Both the position numbers and the translations under genes were made by a program. Source: Actinomycetes bacterium (GTDB taxonomy: Bacteria; Actinomycetota; Acidimicrobiia; Acidimicrobiales; SZUA-35). Taken from it: DNA of 14,880 nt. The notes below the pieces were generated by a model, which was not told the origin of the DNA, made no database searches, and was given only the letters and a program-made list of their open reading frames with translations. Of the stretch, positions 5,983 to 14,030 are shown piece after piece. Each line of letters opens with the position of its first letter. The stretch's first letter is position 1. The stretch spans positions 1-14,880 of the forward strand of contig JAAETV010000619.1 in NCBI GenBank assembly GCA_024227975.1, in the 5' to 3' direction.

Positions 5983-6750
5983 ATGGGTGAGCGCCTGAAG
6001 AACAAGGTCGCCATCATCACCGGTGGTGGCTCCGGTATCGGCCGGGCCACAGCCCGGCTGTTCGCGTCCGAGGGGGCTGCCGCAATCATCCTCATCGACC
6101 AGGACAGCGCCGGGGCCGAGATCACTGCGGGAATGCTGGCCGATGGCTGTCAAGCCTTGGCCGTAGAGGCCAATGTCAGTGATCCCGTAGCGGCGGAGGC
6201 GACGGTAGCCCAGGTGGTCGAACGCTTCGGTTCAATCGACGTGTTGATGACGGCGGCCGGGGTGTCAGTGGGACGAGCGCTGGTCGACACCACCCCTGAG
6301 GAATGGGATCACGTCTTCAGCGTCAACGTGAAGGGCACCTACCTCTGGATGCGGGCCGCCATCCCAGCCATGACAGCCCAGGGTTCGGGCTCGGTCATCA
6401 CCGTTGCGTCCCAGTTGGCAGTGAACGGAGGACGGGCCAACACGGCCTACATCGCTTCCAAGGGAGCCGTGATCGCCATGACCCGCACCACGGCCCTCGA
6501 CTGTGCCACCAGCGGGGTGAGGGTCAACGCCATCCTGCCGGGGGCGACCGAGACCCCTCTACTCGATCGCTCCTTCGCCCGTCTGGCCAAGGCCGACGAA
6601 GCTCGGGCCCGCGCTCTGGCCCGCCATCCCATGGGCCGGTTCGGGCGGCCTGAAGAGATCGCCCAGGCGGCCCTCTACCTGGCCTCCGACGAGTCCTCGT
6701 TCACCACCGGGACCGAGATCAGGGTCGACGGGGGCTGGATCGCCGGCTAG
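5983..6750 (+). CDS. Short-chain dehydrogenase/reductase (SDR), classical
   Basis: A 255-residue protein, typical for classical SDRs. The start is ATG 5983 with GGGAGG 8 nt upstream; reading the same frame further upstream only translates the rhodanese out of frame. The Rossmann nucleotide motif TGGGSGIG lies at residues 13-20. D39 at the end of beta-strand 2 suggests NAD(H) preference. The catalytic tetrad is complete: N115 (FSVNVKGTY), S143 (VITVASQL), Y156 and K160 (AYIASKGAV). The C-terminal part has the usual RVNAILPGATETPL, GRFGRPEEIAQAALYLASDE and TGTEIRVDGGW. The substrate is not evident; hydroxyacyl-CoA or steroid/alcohol oxidation would suit the CoA-ester genes downstream. It lies 22 bp after the rhodanese gene and is probably co-transcribed with it. 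An 86-bp gap follows. Confidence 0.93.
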   Translation: MGERLKNKVAIITGGGSGIGRATARLFASEGAAAIILIDQDSAGAEITAGMLADGCQALAVEANVSDPVAAEATVAQVVERFGSIDVLMTAAGVSVGRALVDTTPEEWDHVFSVNVKGTYLWMRAAIPAMTAQGSGSVITVASQLAVNGGRANTAYIASKGAVIAMTRTTALDCATSGVRVNAILPGATETPLLDRSFARLAKADEARARALARHPMGRFGRPEEIAQAALYLASDESSFTTGTEIRVDGGWIAG

Positions 6751-6836
6751 CCCCCCTTCCGGGTCTCCACTGTGATTCGCGTTGGAGCGACAACCTCCCT
6801 TTTCCTCGAGACGGCTGTTGGGTGCAGACTGGTTGT

Positions 6837-7619
6837 ATGAGCGACGAGATCCTCTACGAGGTGGCCGATCACATTGCCACCATCACCACCAACCGGCCCG
6901 AGCGCTTCAACTCGCTCAACTATGACGCCTACCGGCTCCTGAGCGAGTACATGGGCCAGGCCGACGCCGACCCCGACGTCAGGGCCATCATCTGGACCGG
7001 CAACGGTCGCGGCTTCTGTACCGGTGACGATGTCAAGGAGCTGTTGGGCGCGGGGGCCGCTGAGCTATCACGCCGGATCGCCACCGGCGAGCTGGAGCTG
7101 CCGAGCGCCCCCATGTTGAGGGCCAACACCCCCATCATCGCCGCCGTCAACGGGGCCGCCGTCGGCTATGGGATGGAGCTGGCCCTGCTGGCCGACATCC
7201 GCATCGCCTCGACCCGCGCCCGCTTCTCGGAGATGTTCGTGAAGCGGGCCATCGTGGCCGGCCCTGACAGCTTCGAGCTACTACCCCGCATGGTTGGCCC
7301 GGCGGCGGCGGCCGAGATCCTCCTCACCGGGGACATGGTCGAGGCCGACCGTGCCCTCGAACTGGGCCTGGTCTCACAGGTGGTGAGCGACGACGAGCTG
7401 TTGCCAGCGGCCCGGGCCATGGCCACCAGGATCACGGCCAACGCCCCCCTGGCTGTCAACGCAGTCAAGCAGGCTCTTCGCCTCCAGCGGGCGGGAGACG
7501 GGGCTGGCCTGCGAGCCCACCTCAAGGGAGCCCTGGTCGACCTGCTGGCCAGCGAGGATCACCAGGAGAGCGTCGCCGCCTTCTTGGAACGGCGGGACCC
7601 CACATACAACGGCCGCTGA
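6837..7619 (+). CDS. Enoyl-CoA hydratase/isomerase (crotonase) family protein
   Basis: A 260-residue protein from ATG 6837 (MSDEILYEV); a GTG at 6822 in frame adds five unlikely residues, and neither start has a clear Shine-Dalgarno. Crotonase hallmarks are TTNRPERFNSLN near the N-terminus, the oxyanion-hole segment GNGRGFCTGDDVKEL, and AAVNGAAVGYGMELALLADI holding the second oxyanion-hole Gly and the first catalytic-type Glu (GMELA). The second Glu of classical hydratases, normally in a QPE-like motif after the A-RF segment, is not present here: the segment reads ARFSEMFVKRAIVAGPDSF. The reaction may therefore be isomerisation or another crotonase chemistry rather than ordinary hydration. 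The TGA stop is one base from the ATG of the CoA-transferase gene, so the two are almost certainly one operon. Confidence 0.88.
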   Translation: MSDEILYEVADHIATITTNRPERFNSLNYDAYRLLSEYMGQADADPDVRAIIWTGNGRGFCTGDDVKELLGAGAAELSRRIATGELELPSAPMLRANTPIIAAVNGAAVGYGMELALLADIRIASTRARFSEMFVKRAIVAGPDSFELLPRMVGPAAAAEILLTGDMVEADRALELGLVSQVVSDDELLPAARAMATRITANAPLAVNAVKQALRLQRAGDGAGLRAHLKGALVDLLASEDHQESVAAFLERRDPTYNGR

Positions 7620-7620
7620 G

Positions 7621-10098
7621 ATGCTGTCGCCCTATCGAGTACTCGATCTCAGCGACAGTCGAGGGTTGTTCTGTTCGCGCATCCTGGCCGAACTGGGGGC
7701 CGATGTCATCCACGTCGAACCCCCCGAAGGGTCGTCGGCACGCCACACCGGACCTCATGTCGGACCCGACCTTGGCGGCGAGCCAGATCCTGAGCAATCG
7801 CTGACCTGGTGGGCCATGGCCCGAGGGACCCGGAGTGTCGCCCTCGACCTCGACGACCCTGACCAACGGACAGAATTCCACCAGCTCGTCCGCTCGGCCG
7901 ACATCCTCGTCGAGTCAGCCGACCCCGGTACCTGGGAGGCCCGTGGTCTCGGCTACGACGACCTGGCTGGGATCAATCCCCGTCTGGTGTGGGTGTCTAT
8001 CACCCCTTTCGGCTCCGACGGGCCCAAGGCCAGCTACGCCGCCACTGACCTGACCGTGCAGGCTGCTTCGGGGGCCATGACAGTCACGGGTGAGGCCGAT
8101 CGGGCCCCATTGCGAGCGGCCGCCGTCCCCGCCTGGACCCATGCCGCGGCCGAGGCGGCGGGTGGCGCCCTCATCGCCCTTCGTGAAGCCCAGCACTCGG
8201 GGCAGGGCCAGCGGGTCGAGGTCTCGGCTCAGCGGGCCACCAACCTGACGGCCCAGTTCTCCCTCCCGGCCGCCCAGGTCGGGCATCGCCCCATCACCAG
8301 AGCCGGTGGCTTCAGCCTCTACGGCGTCAACTTCCCCTTCGTCTGGCCCAGCGCCGACGGGCATGTCTCGTTGATGGTGTCCGTCGACCCGGTGAACAAG
8401 CCATTCCTCGAACGGCTGCTGGCCTTCATGGTGGCTGAGGGCCACGGGGCCGAGGGGATCACGGATCGAGACTGGGTGGCGCACCTCCGACTGGTCCGAT
8501 CCGGTGATCGACCCAATACCGACCTGATCCCCCTCCGAGACGCCGTCGCCGCCTTCATTGCCACCAAGACCAACGACGATCTCTTCGCCGCTGCCCTCGA
8601 TCACAAACTCCTGCTGGTGCCCGTCTCCTCCTTCGATGACCTCTACCAGAGCCCACAACTCGACCACCGAGCGTTCTGGACGAGCGAGGTATTGCCAGAC
8701 GGGTCGACGGCGCTGCTGGCTGACTATCTCGTCAGCTCCACCCGTGCCCGCCCCCAACCCCGGACCCCCGCCCCCTCGATCGGCCAACACGACGACGAGC
8801 TCCTGGCCGCCACCGATTCAGCTCCCGAAGCGCCTCCGCCATCGACTCCGGTGCCCGTACCCGTGCCCGTGCCCGGACTCAGCGGGGAGCACGAGGGGCC
8901 GCTGGCGGGGATCAAGGTGTTGGACATGATGTGGGTCATGGCCGGCCCCTACAGCACCGGAATCCTGGCCCAGTACGGGGCGACCGTCGTCAGGGTGGAG
9001 AACGAAGCTCGCCTCGACACCGGCCGCCTCCTCGCTCCCTGGTACGAGGGCACCGTCGGCAAGGAGAGGTCGATGGGCTTCGCCAGCCTCAATGCCAACA
9101 AGCTGAGCGTGACCGTCGATCCCAACACCGAACAAGGGCGGGATGTGATCCTGGAACTGGTCCAGTGGGCCGATGTGGTGACCGAATCGTTCTCCCCTCG
9201 GGCCATGACCAAGTGGGGTCTCGATTATGAGTCGCTGGTCAAGGTGAAACCAGACCTGATCATGTTGAGCTCGTGCCTCATGGGCCAGGACGGGCCCCAC
9301 GCCTATGTCGCTGGCTACGGCACCATGGGTAGCGCCGCCGCCGGCCTGGTCCAGCCGACCGGGTGGCCCGACCGCAAACCAAACGGCCCCTATGGGGCCT
9401 ACACCGACTATTGCGCTCCCCGCTTGAGCGTGACCTCGATGTTGGCCGCCCTCGACCATCGTCGACGGACCGGTGAGGGCCAATACCTCGATCAGTCCCA
9501 GATCGAGTCGACCCTCAACTACGCCATGCCGGCCCTGCTCGACCACCAGCTCAATGGAACGAGCTGGGATCGGCTGGCCAACACCGACCCCGACCTGTTC
9601 CCCCACGACGTCTACCCCGCCGCTGGCGACGACGAATGGATCGCCATTGCCTGTCGCAACGACGACGACTGGGCCCAGCTCTGCGCCCTCCTCGACCGTC
9701 CGGGCTGGGTCGACTGGGGGGTCGATGAACGGCGGGCCGTTGGCGACGAGATCGACGCTGCCATCGCCGCCTGGACTGCCGAACGCGCTCCGGTCGAAGG
9801 GGAGGAGGTCCTCCAGGCCATCGGGGTCCCCGCTCATTCCGTGATCCATACCGGGATGCCGATGGATCCCCAGCTCGATCACCTTGATCATCAGGTCACC
9901 GTCGAGCACCCCGAACGAGGTGAGGTACCGGTCGAGCGAACCCGCATCCAGCTGACCCGGACCCCGCCCAAGCTCAGCCACTTCCCCAAACTGGGTCAAC
10001 ACACCGAGCAGGTCCTGCGCGACATCCTCGGCTACACCAGCGACAAGATCGAGCGGCTCCGCAAGGCAGGTGCTCTTGGCACCGGCCGCAAGAACTAG
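7621..10098 (+). CDS. Tandem-domain CaiB/BaiF (family III) CoA-transferase fusion
   Basis: An 825-residue protein, about twice the usual 380-430. Two complete family III modules are visible. Module 1 (about 1-395) starts YRVLDLSDSRGLFCSRILAELGADVIHVE. Module 2 (about 420-815) starts GIKVLDMMWVMAGPYSTGIL. They are joined by a Pro/Val linker near 400-420 (STPVPVPVPVPG). Family III enzymes move CoA between carboxylates through an aspartyl anhydride. By hand alignment to formyl-CoA transferase, the catalytic Asp is D596 in module 2 (GAYTDYCAP), while module 1 has W172 at that place (VPAWTHAAAEAAGG). Module 1 is therefore probably structural, supplying the other half of the interlocked fold. The gene follows the crotonase by one base. 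Its last codons (KAGALGTGRKN) are the first copy of a 33-bp tandem repeat. A role in activating a carboxylic acid for beta-oxidation-like degradation is inferred. Confidence 0.9.
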   Translation: MLSPYRVLDLSDSRGLFCSRILAELGADVIHVEPPEGSSARHTGPHVGPDLGGEPDPEQSLTWWAMARGTRSVALDLDDPDQRTEFHQLVRSADILVESADPGTWEARGLGYDDLAGINPRLVWVSITPFGSDGPKASYAATDLTVQAASGAMTVTGEADRAPLRAAAVPAWTHAAAEAAGGALIALREAQHSGQGQRVEVSAQRATNLTAQFSLPAAQVGHRPITRAGGFSLYGVNFPFVWPSADGHVSLMVSVDPVNKPFLERLLAFMVAEGHGAEGITDRDWVAHLRLVRSGDRPNTDLIPLRDAVAAFIATKTNDDLFAAALDHKLLLVPVSSFDDLYQSPQLDHRAFWTSEVLPDGSTALLADYLVSSTRARPQPRTPAPSIGQHDDELLAATDSAPEAPPPSTPVPVPVPVPGLSGEHEGPLAGIKVLDMMWVMAGPYSTGILAQYGATVVRVENEARLDTGRLLAPWYEGTVGKERSMGFASLNANKLSVTVDPNTEQGRDVILELVQWADVVTESFSPRAMTKWGLDYESLVKVKPDLIMLSSCLMGQDGPHAYVAGYGTMGSAAAGLVQPTGWPDRKPNGPYGAYTDYCAPRLSVTSMLAALDHRRRTGEGQYLDQSQIESTLNYAMPALLDHQLNGTSWDRLANTDPDLFPHDVYPAAGDDEWIAIACRNDDDWAQLCALLDRPGWVDWGVDERRAVGDEIDAAIAAWTAERAPVEGEEVLQAIGVPAHSVIHTGMPMDPQLDHLDHQVTVEHPERGEVPVERTRIQLTRTPPKLSHFPKLGQHTEQVLRDILGYTSDKIERLRKAGALGTGRKN

Positions 10099-10195
10099 GC
10101 AGGTGCTCTCGGCACCGGCCGCAGAAAGTAGGCAGGTGCTCTCGGCACCGGCCGCAGAAAGTAGGCAGGTGCTCTCGGCACCGGCCGTGAGAAGT
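10064..10195 (+). repeat. Four tandem 33-bp repeats spanning the 3' end of the CoA-transferase gene
   Basis: Units start at 10064, 10097, 10130 and 10163. Units 2 and 3 are identical; units 1 and 4 differ at a few bases. The period is 11 codons and keeps the gene's frame. Each unit encodes AGALGTGR plus two residues, followed by TAG, so the stop codon itself is repeated four times. Every unit contains GGTGC-TCTCG-GCACC (GGTGC-TCTTG-GCACC in unit 1), a 5-bp stem with a 5-nt loop, giving four hairpins in series in the mRNA. This may act as a backup stop, an mRNA-stability element or a weak terminator, or may simply be a slippage duplication. Confidence 0.85.
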
Positions 10196-10259
10196 AGTGG
10201 CCGATTCGCCTCAGAGCCAGCGAGGTGCAAACGTTCCCTGAGACCGACTGGAGGGGACG

Positions 10260-11441
10260 ATGACCGAACGGACCTTGCGAGGGCGAGCCGCCGTTGTCGG
10301 CGTGGCCGAGACCGATTACTACCGGTGGGGTCGTTCACCCGACGCCGAGTTCAAGATGGCCATCGAGGCCGTCTTGAAGGTATGCGCGGATGCCGGGATC
10401 TCACCGAGTGAGGTCGACGGGTTCTCGTCGTACAGCAACGACCGCAGCGACGCTTCGAGGCTCTCGGCCGCCATCGGGGCCGACGAGCTCCGCTTCGCCA
10501 GCATGCAATGGGGTGGAGGGGGTGGGGGCGGTTCAGGAGCCTTGGCCAACGCCTCGGCCGCCATCGCCACCGGTCAGGCCGAATGCGTCGTCGTGTTCCG
10601 AGCCCTGGCCCAGGGCCAATTCGGCCGCTTCGGGCAGGGCCCCCAGCGCAACACGATTTCGGGCCATCCCGCTCACACCATTCCCTACGGGCTGATGTCG
10701 GCCGCTCAGCAGTTCGCCATGAAGGTCAACCGCTTCCTCCACGATCATGGGGTCGGCCGGGAGGCCCAGCGAGCCATCTCCCTCGCCTCGTACCATCACG
10801 CTCAGGCCAATCCCCGGGCCGTGATGTACGGGCGACCGTTGGATGAGTCGAAGTACGACGAGGCCCGTTGGATCGTCGAACCGTTCCGGCTCTACGACTG
10901 CTGCCAGGAGAACGACGGGGCGGCCGCCGTGCTCCTCGTCTCGGCCGATCGAGCCAAGGACTTCCCCCATCCACCATGCTATGTGCTCGGCGCCGTCTCC
11001 GGGTCACAGCATCGGGCTGGAGCCCCGGTTCACAACACCCCGAACTATGCCTCGTCGTCGTTTCCGACGGTGGCTCCCCGGCTCTATGACATGGCCCAGA
11101 TCACCCCGTCCGATGTCGACGTGTTGCAGAGCTACGAGAACTTCACCGGTGGGGTGCTGATGAGCATCGTCGAGTTCGGATTCTGCGCCCCGAACGAAGT
11201 CAACGAGTTCTTCGTACCCGAGACGTTCAAGGCCCCCAATGGGCGGCTCCCCCTCAACACCAGTGGGGGGAATCTGGCCGAGTGCTACATGCATGGTCTG
11301 GAGTTGAACATCGAGGCGGTGCGTCAGGTGTGGGGCGACTCCACGTCACAAGTCGAGGATGTGAATGTGTCGATGGTGCACTCGGGGCCGATGGTGACCC
11401 CAGTCAGTGCATGTGTGTTCGGAAGTGAGGCAGCGCTATGA
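10260..11441 (+). CDS. SCP2-type thiolase-like protein, probable non-decarboxylating aldolase (Ltp2-like)
   Basis: A 393-residue protein. ATG 10260 has GGAGGGG just upstream. The N-terminus GRAAVVGVAETDYYRWGRSPDAEF and the body (AIEAVLKVCADAGISPSEVDGF, ASAAIATGQAECVVVFRA) are those of lipid-transfer-protein/SCP2-type thiolases. The loop that carries the acylated Cys in true thiolases is here a glycine run (residues 85-91, after MQW), so it should not act as a classical thiolase. The C-terminal segment NTSGGNLAECYMHGLELNIEA has Tyr (residue 343) and His near the place of the Tyr I recall as catalytic in the steroid side-chain aldolase Ltp2. The stop overlaps the DUF35 gene start by 4 bp, the usual partner arrangement for such aldolases. 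A retro-aldol cleavage of a hydroxyacyl-CoA is the best inference; the substrate is unknown. Confidence 0.86.
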   Translation: MTERTLRGRAAVVGVAETDYYRWGRSPDAEFKMAIEAVLKVCADAGISPSEVDGFSSYSNDRSDASRLSAAIGADELRFASMQWGGGGGGGSGALANASAAIATGQAECVVVFRALAQGQFGRFGQGPQRNTISGHPAHTIPYGLMSAAQQFAMKVNRFLHDHGVGREAQRAISLASYHHAQANPRAVMYGRPLDESKYDEARWIVEPFRLYDCCQENDGAAAVLLVSADRAKDFPHPPCYVLGAVSGSQHRAGAPVHNTPNYASSSFPTVAPRLYDMAQITPSDVDVLQSYENFTGGVLMSIVEFGFCAPNEVNEFFVPETFKAPNGRLPLNTSGGNLAECYMHGLELNIEAVRQVWGDSTSQVEDVNVSMVHSGPMVTPVSACVFGSEAAL

Positions 11442-11872
11442 GCTCGTATCTCAACCCTGGGTTGCCGAAGCCGGTGCCCTCACCCGACGGGCTCGACGGG
11501 CCGTTCTGGGAGGGCCTCAACGAAGGGCGGCTACTGCTTCAGCGGTGCGGGGGTTGTGGCAAGTTCCAGTGGGGTCCGGAGTGGGTCTGCCATCGATGCC
11601 GCTCGTTTGACCTGAGCTACGAGGAAACACCGGCCGAAGGAATCATCTACAGCCATCAGAGGGTGTGGCATCCGGTCCATCCGGCGTTGGCCGAGCAGGG
11701 TCCGTATGTGATCGTGTTGGTCGAGCTGCCAGCCGCCGACGGGGTGCGCATCGTCGGCAACCTGATCGGCGACCCCCACCAAGATCTGGTCATCGGGACT
11801 CCAGCGCAGGGAGTGTTCGAGCATCATCTCGACGACGATCCGGCCCACACCCTGCTCCACTGGACCGTCTGA
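11438..11872 (+). CDS. Zn-ribbon / OB-fold (DUF35) protein, partner of the thiolase-like protein
   Basis: A 144-residue protein overlapping the preceding gene by ATGA. A rubredoxin-like zinc ribbon is formed by C37-x2-C40 and C51-x2-C54 (RCGGCGKFQWGPEWVCHRC), preceded by the usual FWEGLNEGRLLLQ helix. The rest (about 60-144) is an OB-fold with GIIYSHQRVWHPVHPAL, PYVIVLVELP and GVRIVGNLIG. Proteins of this family bind acyl-CoA and complex with SCP2-type thiolases or hydratases; ChsH2 with Ltp2 is the best studied case. Size, order and overlap make a complex with the upstream gene product very likely. No gene follows on this strand for 1.8 kb, so this is probably the end of the operon. Confidence 0.9.
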   Translation: MSSYLNPGLPKPVPSPDGLDGPFWEGLNEGRLLLQRCGGCGKFQWGPEWVCHRCRSFDLSYEETPAEGIIYSHQRVWHPVHPALAEQGPYVIVLVELPAADGVRIVGNLIGDPHQDLVIGTPAQGVFEHHLDDDPAHTLLHWTV

Positions 11873-11961
11873 CCCAGAGCTCGCCAGTCAGCCACCCTCA
11901 GGTCGACAGCAGGACGACTAGCAGCGCCGGCCGGGGCCAGGATCGTCTCCCGTTTGGCCAA

Positions 11962-11983
11962 CGCCGGATCGAGGCGATCGGCG
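11962..11983. terminator. Possible bidirectional hairpin in the convergent gap
   Basis: CGCC-G-GATC-GAGGC-GATC-GGCG: eight pairs interrupted by one bulged G, with a 5-nt loop, in the 185-bp gap between the converging DUF35 and MFS genes. No T-run follows on either strand, so intrinsic termination is uncertain. I see no other structure or gene in the gap. Confidence 0.3.
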
Positions 11984-12057
11984 ACAGGTTGACCCCTGAC
12001 GACACCGCCTCTTGGGGTTGACAACACCAGATCGAGGGATGGAAGGGTCAGAGCTGG

Positions 12058-13638
12058 TCAGGGCCCAGCATCGCTTCCAGCCCCATCCCCAACAGCACTG
12101 TCGCCGCTGACCTGGGCCTGGATAGCTGAGGTCGTCCGCAGGGGGGTCTCACGGATCAGCCAGGCCAGGATCCAGATGGTGATCATTATCGGCACCCCCC
12201 ACCAGATCACGCTCACGATCGAATCGGCGACCGAGCTGATGACGGCATCTTTGAGATCGGGTGGGAGGTCGCTGACCAGTCGGGGGGTTCGGATCAGGCC
12301 CTCGGTTCCACCTAGCTCATCAAGACGGGGTTGGCCCAGACGATCGACGAGGGCCTCGTCGAGATGGGTGTGCATGAGTGCACCAGCGATGGCGGCTCCA
12401 AACGCCCCGCCCATACTGCGGAAGAAGTTCGAGGTAGAGGTGCCAATGCCAAGGTCTTGGGGAGAGACTGCGTTCTGGACCGAGAGGGTCAGGTTGGGGA
12501 AGATCAGGCCGAGCCCGCCCCCGAGCATGAACAGGACTGGAGCCAGGTCGAGGGCACCGGTATCAGGTCCGATCCTGGTCAGGAGGATCATGGCCACCAC
12601 GGCTAGACCAGCCCCGGTGAGCATCGTCCACTTGTAGCGCCCAGTCCTGGTGACTAGATAACCCCCGAGTGCCGCCAACAGGGATATGCCGATGCTTTGA
12701 GGGGTGAGGAGGAGGCCGGATCGGGTGGCCGATACCCCCGTCGAAACCTGGAGGAAGAGGGGCATGAAGGTGCTGACCGTGAGAAGGGCGGCCATGAGGG
12801 CGAAGCCCATGATGAAGATGACGACGACGGTCCGGTCGCCGAAGAGGCGCAAGGGGATGATGGGCTCTTCCGCTCGGCCTTCCTGCCAGACGAACAGGGC
12901 CGAGCCGACGACCCCGACGCCGGTGGTGGCGAGGATCTGCCACGAGTCCCAGGGGTAGGTGCTGCCACCCCACATGGGGACGAGGATGAGACCCCCGGAG
13001 GCAATGACCAGAAGGACGATGCCGAGCCAGTCGATGGGGCGATCTCGGGTGGCGAAGGGCAGGCGTAGCCCCCGGTTGATGACCCCCAGGGCGATGATGC
13101 TGATCGGCACCACCGACCAGAAGACCCAACGCCAGCCGGGACCATCGACCAGCAGGCCACCCCATAGGGGGCCGGTGACGGCAGAGATGGTGAAGACCAT
13201 GGTGAAGATGCCGATGTAGCGGCCGCGTTCTCGGGGGGAGACAACGTCGCCGATGATGACGAAGGCGAGCGACATGAGGCCACCACCTCCGAGACCTTGA
13301 ACCGCTCGAAAGATGACGAGCTGGTTCATGGTCTGGGCCAGGGCGCACAGGATGGAACCGAAGAGGAAGACGATGATCGACACCTGATAGACGATCCGGC
13401 GACCGAACAGGTCGGACATCTTGCCGTAGAGGGGGGTGACGATGGTTGAGGTCAGGAGGTAGGCCGAGACGACCCAGGCCAGCCGATTGGCGGCCCCGAG
13501 CTCACCGGCCATGGTCGGTAGGGCGGTGGCCACCACGCTCTGCTCGGTCGAGGACAGGAACAGCCCGAGGCAGAGCCCGCCAACTAGCCACCAGAGTTGG
13601 CTGGTGCTGAGTCCGGAGCGGCTCTCGGTGGTCGTCAC
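12058..13638 (-). CDS. MFS transporter, DHA2 (EmrB/QacA, 14-TM) family drug:proton antiporter
   Basis: A 526-residue protein, normal for 14-segment DHA2 exporters, starting at GTG. The hydrophobic pattern shows about 14 membrane segments between residue 14 and about 500, ending in a polar Ser/Gly/Asp tail. Diagnostic motifs are STEQSVVATALP at 30-41 (the D1 motif, with Glu in place of the usual Asp), motif A GKMSDLFGRR at 72-81, motif B RAVQGLGGGG near 111-120, and motif C ISAVTGPLWGG near 151-161. It acts in the cytoplasmic membrane as a proton-driven exporter of hydrophobic compounds; the specific substrate cannot be read. It is divergent from hisE, with only about 60 bp between the starts. 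No local regulator of the MarR or TetR type sits beside it. Confidence 0.93.
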   Translation of the reverse strand: MTTTESRSGLSTSQLWWLVGGLCLGLFLSSTEQSVVATALPTMAGELGAANRLAWVVSAYLLTSTIVTPLYGKMSDLFGRRIVYQVSIIVFLFGSILCALAQTMNQLVIFRAVQGLGGGGLMSLAFVIIGDVVSPRERGRYIGIFTMVFTISAVTGPLWGGLLVDGPGWRWVFWSVVPISIIALGVINRGLRLPFATRDRPIDWLGIVLLVIASGGLILVPMWGGSTYPWDSWQILATTGVGVVGSALFVWQEGRAEEPIIPLRLFGDRTVVVIFIMGFALMAALLTVSTFMPLFLQVSTGVSATRSGLLLTPQSIGISLLAALGGYLVTRTGRYKWTMLTGAGLAVVAMILLTRIGPDTGALDLAPVLFMLGGGLGLIFPNLTLSVQNAVSPQDLGIGTSTSNFFRSMGGAFGAAIAGALMHTHLDEALVDRLGQPRLDELGGTEGLIRTPRLVSDLPPDLKDAVISSVADSIVSVIWWGVPIMITIWILAWLIRETPLRTTSAIQAQVSGDSAVGDGAGSDAGP

Positions 13639-13701
13639 CGCACCAGATTGCCCTAGTTCGGCTGATCAGGGACAGCCAGACCAACCAGTATGGTGACGGC
13701 C

Positions 13702-13977
13702 ATGACCGGCCCTTCGACCACATTCGATTCCCTGTTCGAGGTCTTGCAGGCCCGAGCGATCGAGCGACCAGCGGGCTCGGGAACGGTCGAAGCGCTGGAG
13801 CGGGGCATCCACTTCATCGGCAAGAAGGTACTGGAGGAAGCCGGTGAGGTGTGGTTGGCGGCCGAGCACGGCTCCGATGACGAATTGGCCGAGGAGATCT
13901 CCCAGCTCCTCTACTGGTTGCAGGTGACCATGATCGACCGCGATCTGAGCCTGGCCGACGTGTATCGCCACCTCTGA
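13702..13977 (+). CDS. hisE: Phosphoribosyl-ATP pyrophosphatase (histidine biosynthesis step 2)
   Basis: A protein of 91 residues from ATG 13702, or 95 from ATG 13690; the later start is preferred because GGTGA lies 5 nt before it. It hydrolyses phosphoribosyl-ATP to phosphoribosyl-AMP and pyrophosphate in the cytoplasm. The all-helical MazG-like fold motifs are visible: [59 protein letters not shown] and [23 protein letters not shown] and [10 protein letters not shown] hold the acidic residues that bind Mg2+. The AEEISQLLY and VYRHL ending is the actinobacterial style of HisE. hisG, often its neighbour, is not in the window. Instead a tRNA-His gene follows 53 bp downstream. Confidence 0.93.
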   Translation: MTGPSTTFDSLFEVLQARAIERPAGSGTVEALERGIHFIGKKVLEEAGEVWLAAEHGSDDELAEEISQLLYWLQVTMIDRDLSLADVYRHL

Positions 13978-14011
13978 GCGGTATTGCGTTTCAGGCTCAG
14001 AGACGGTGGAG

Positions 14012-14017
14012 TAGAGT
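14012..14017 (+). promoter_or_regulatory. Possible -10 element of the tRNA-His promoter
   Basis: TAGAGT lies 13 bp before the mature tRNA 5' end and fits the TAnnnT pattern of actinobacterial sigma-70-type -10 boxes. No convincing -35 hexamer is seen 16-18 bp upstream. Weak evidence; cotranscription with hisE is the alternative. Confidence 0.3.
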
Positions 14018-14030
14018 CAAGGATCGTCAA

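Noticed and set aside
5563..6750. A long ORF that would fuse an N-terminal extension to the SDR
   Set aside because: Its first 140 codons read the rhodanese gene out of frame and give a Ser/Pro-rich nonsense sequence. The SDR has a good ribosome site at ATG 5983.
10064..10195. The 33-bp repeats as a CRISPR array
   Set aside because: The units are contiguous with no spacers and belong to the end of a coding gene.
8818..10338. A 506-codon minus-strand ORF opposite the CoA-transferase
   Set aside because: It is antisense to strongly conserved family III sequence and reads through the 33-bp repeats as a repeated peptide; nothing in it resembles a known protein.
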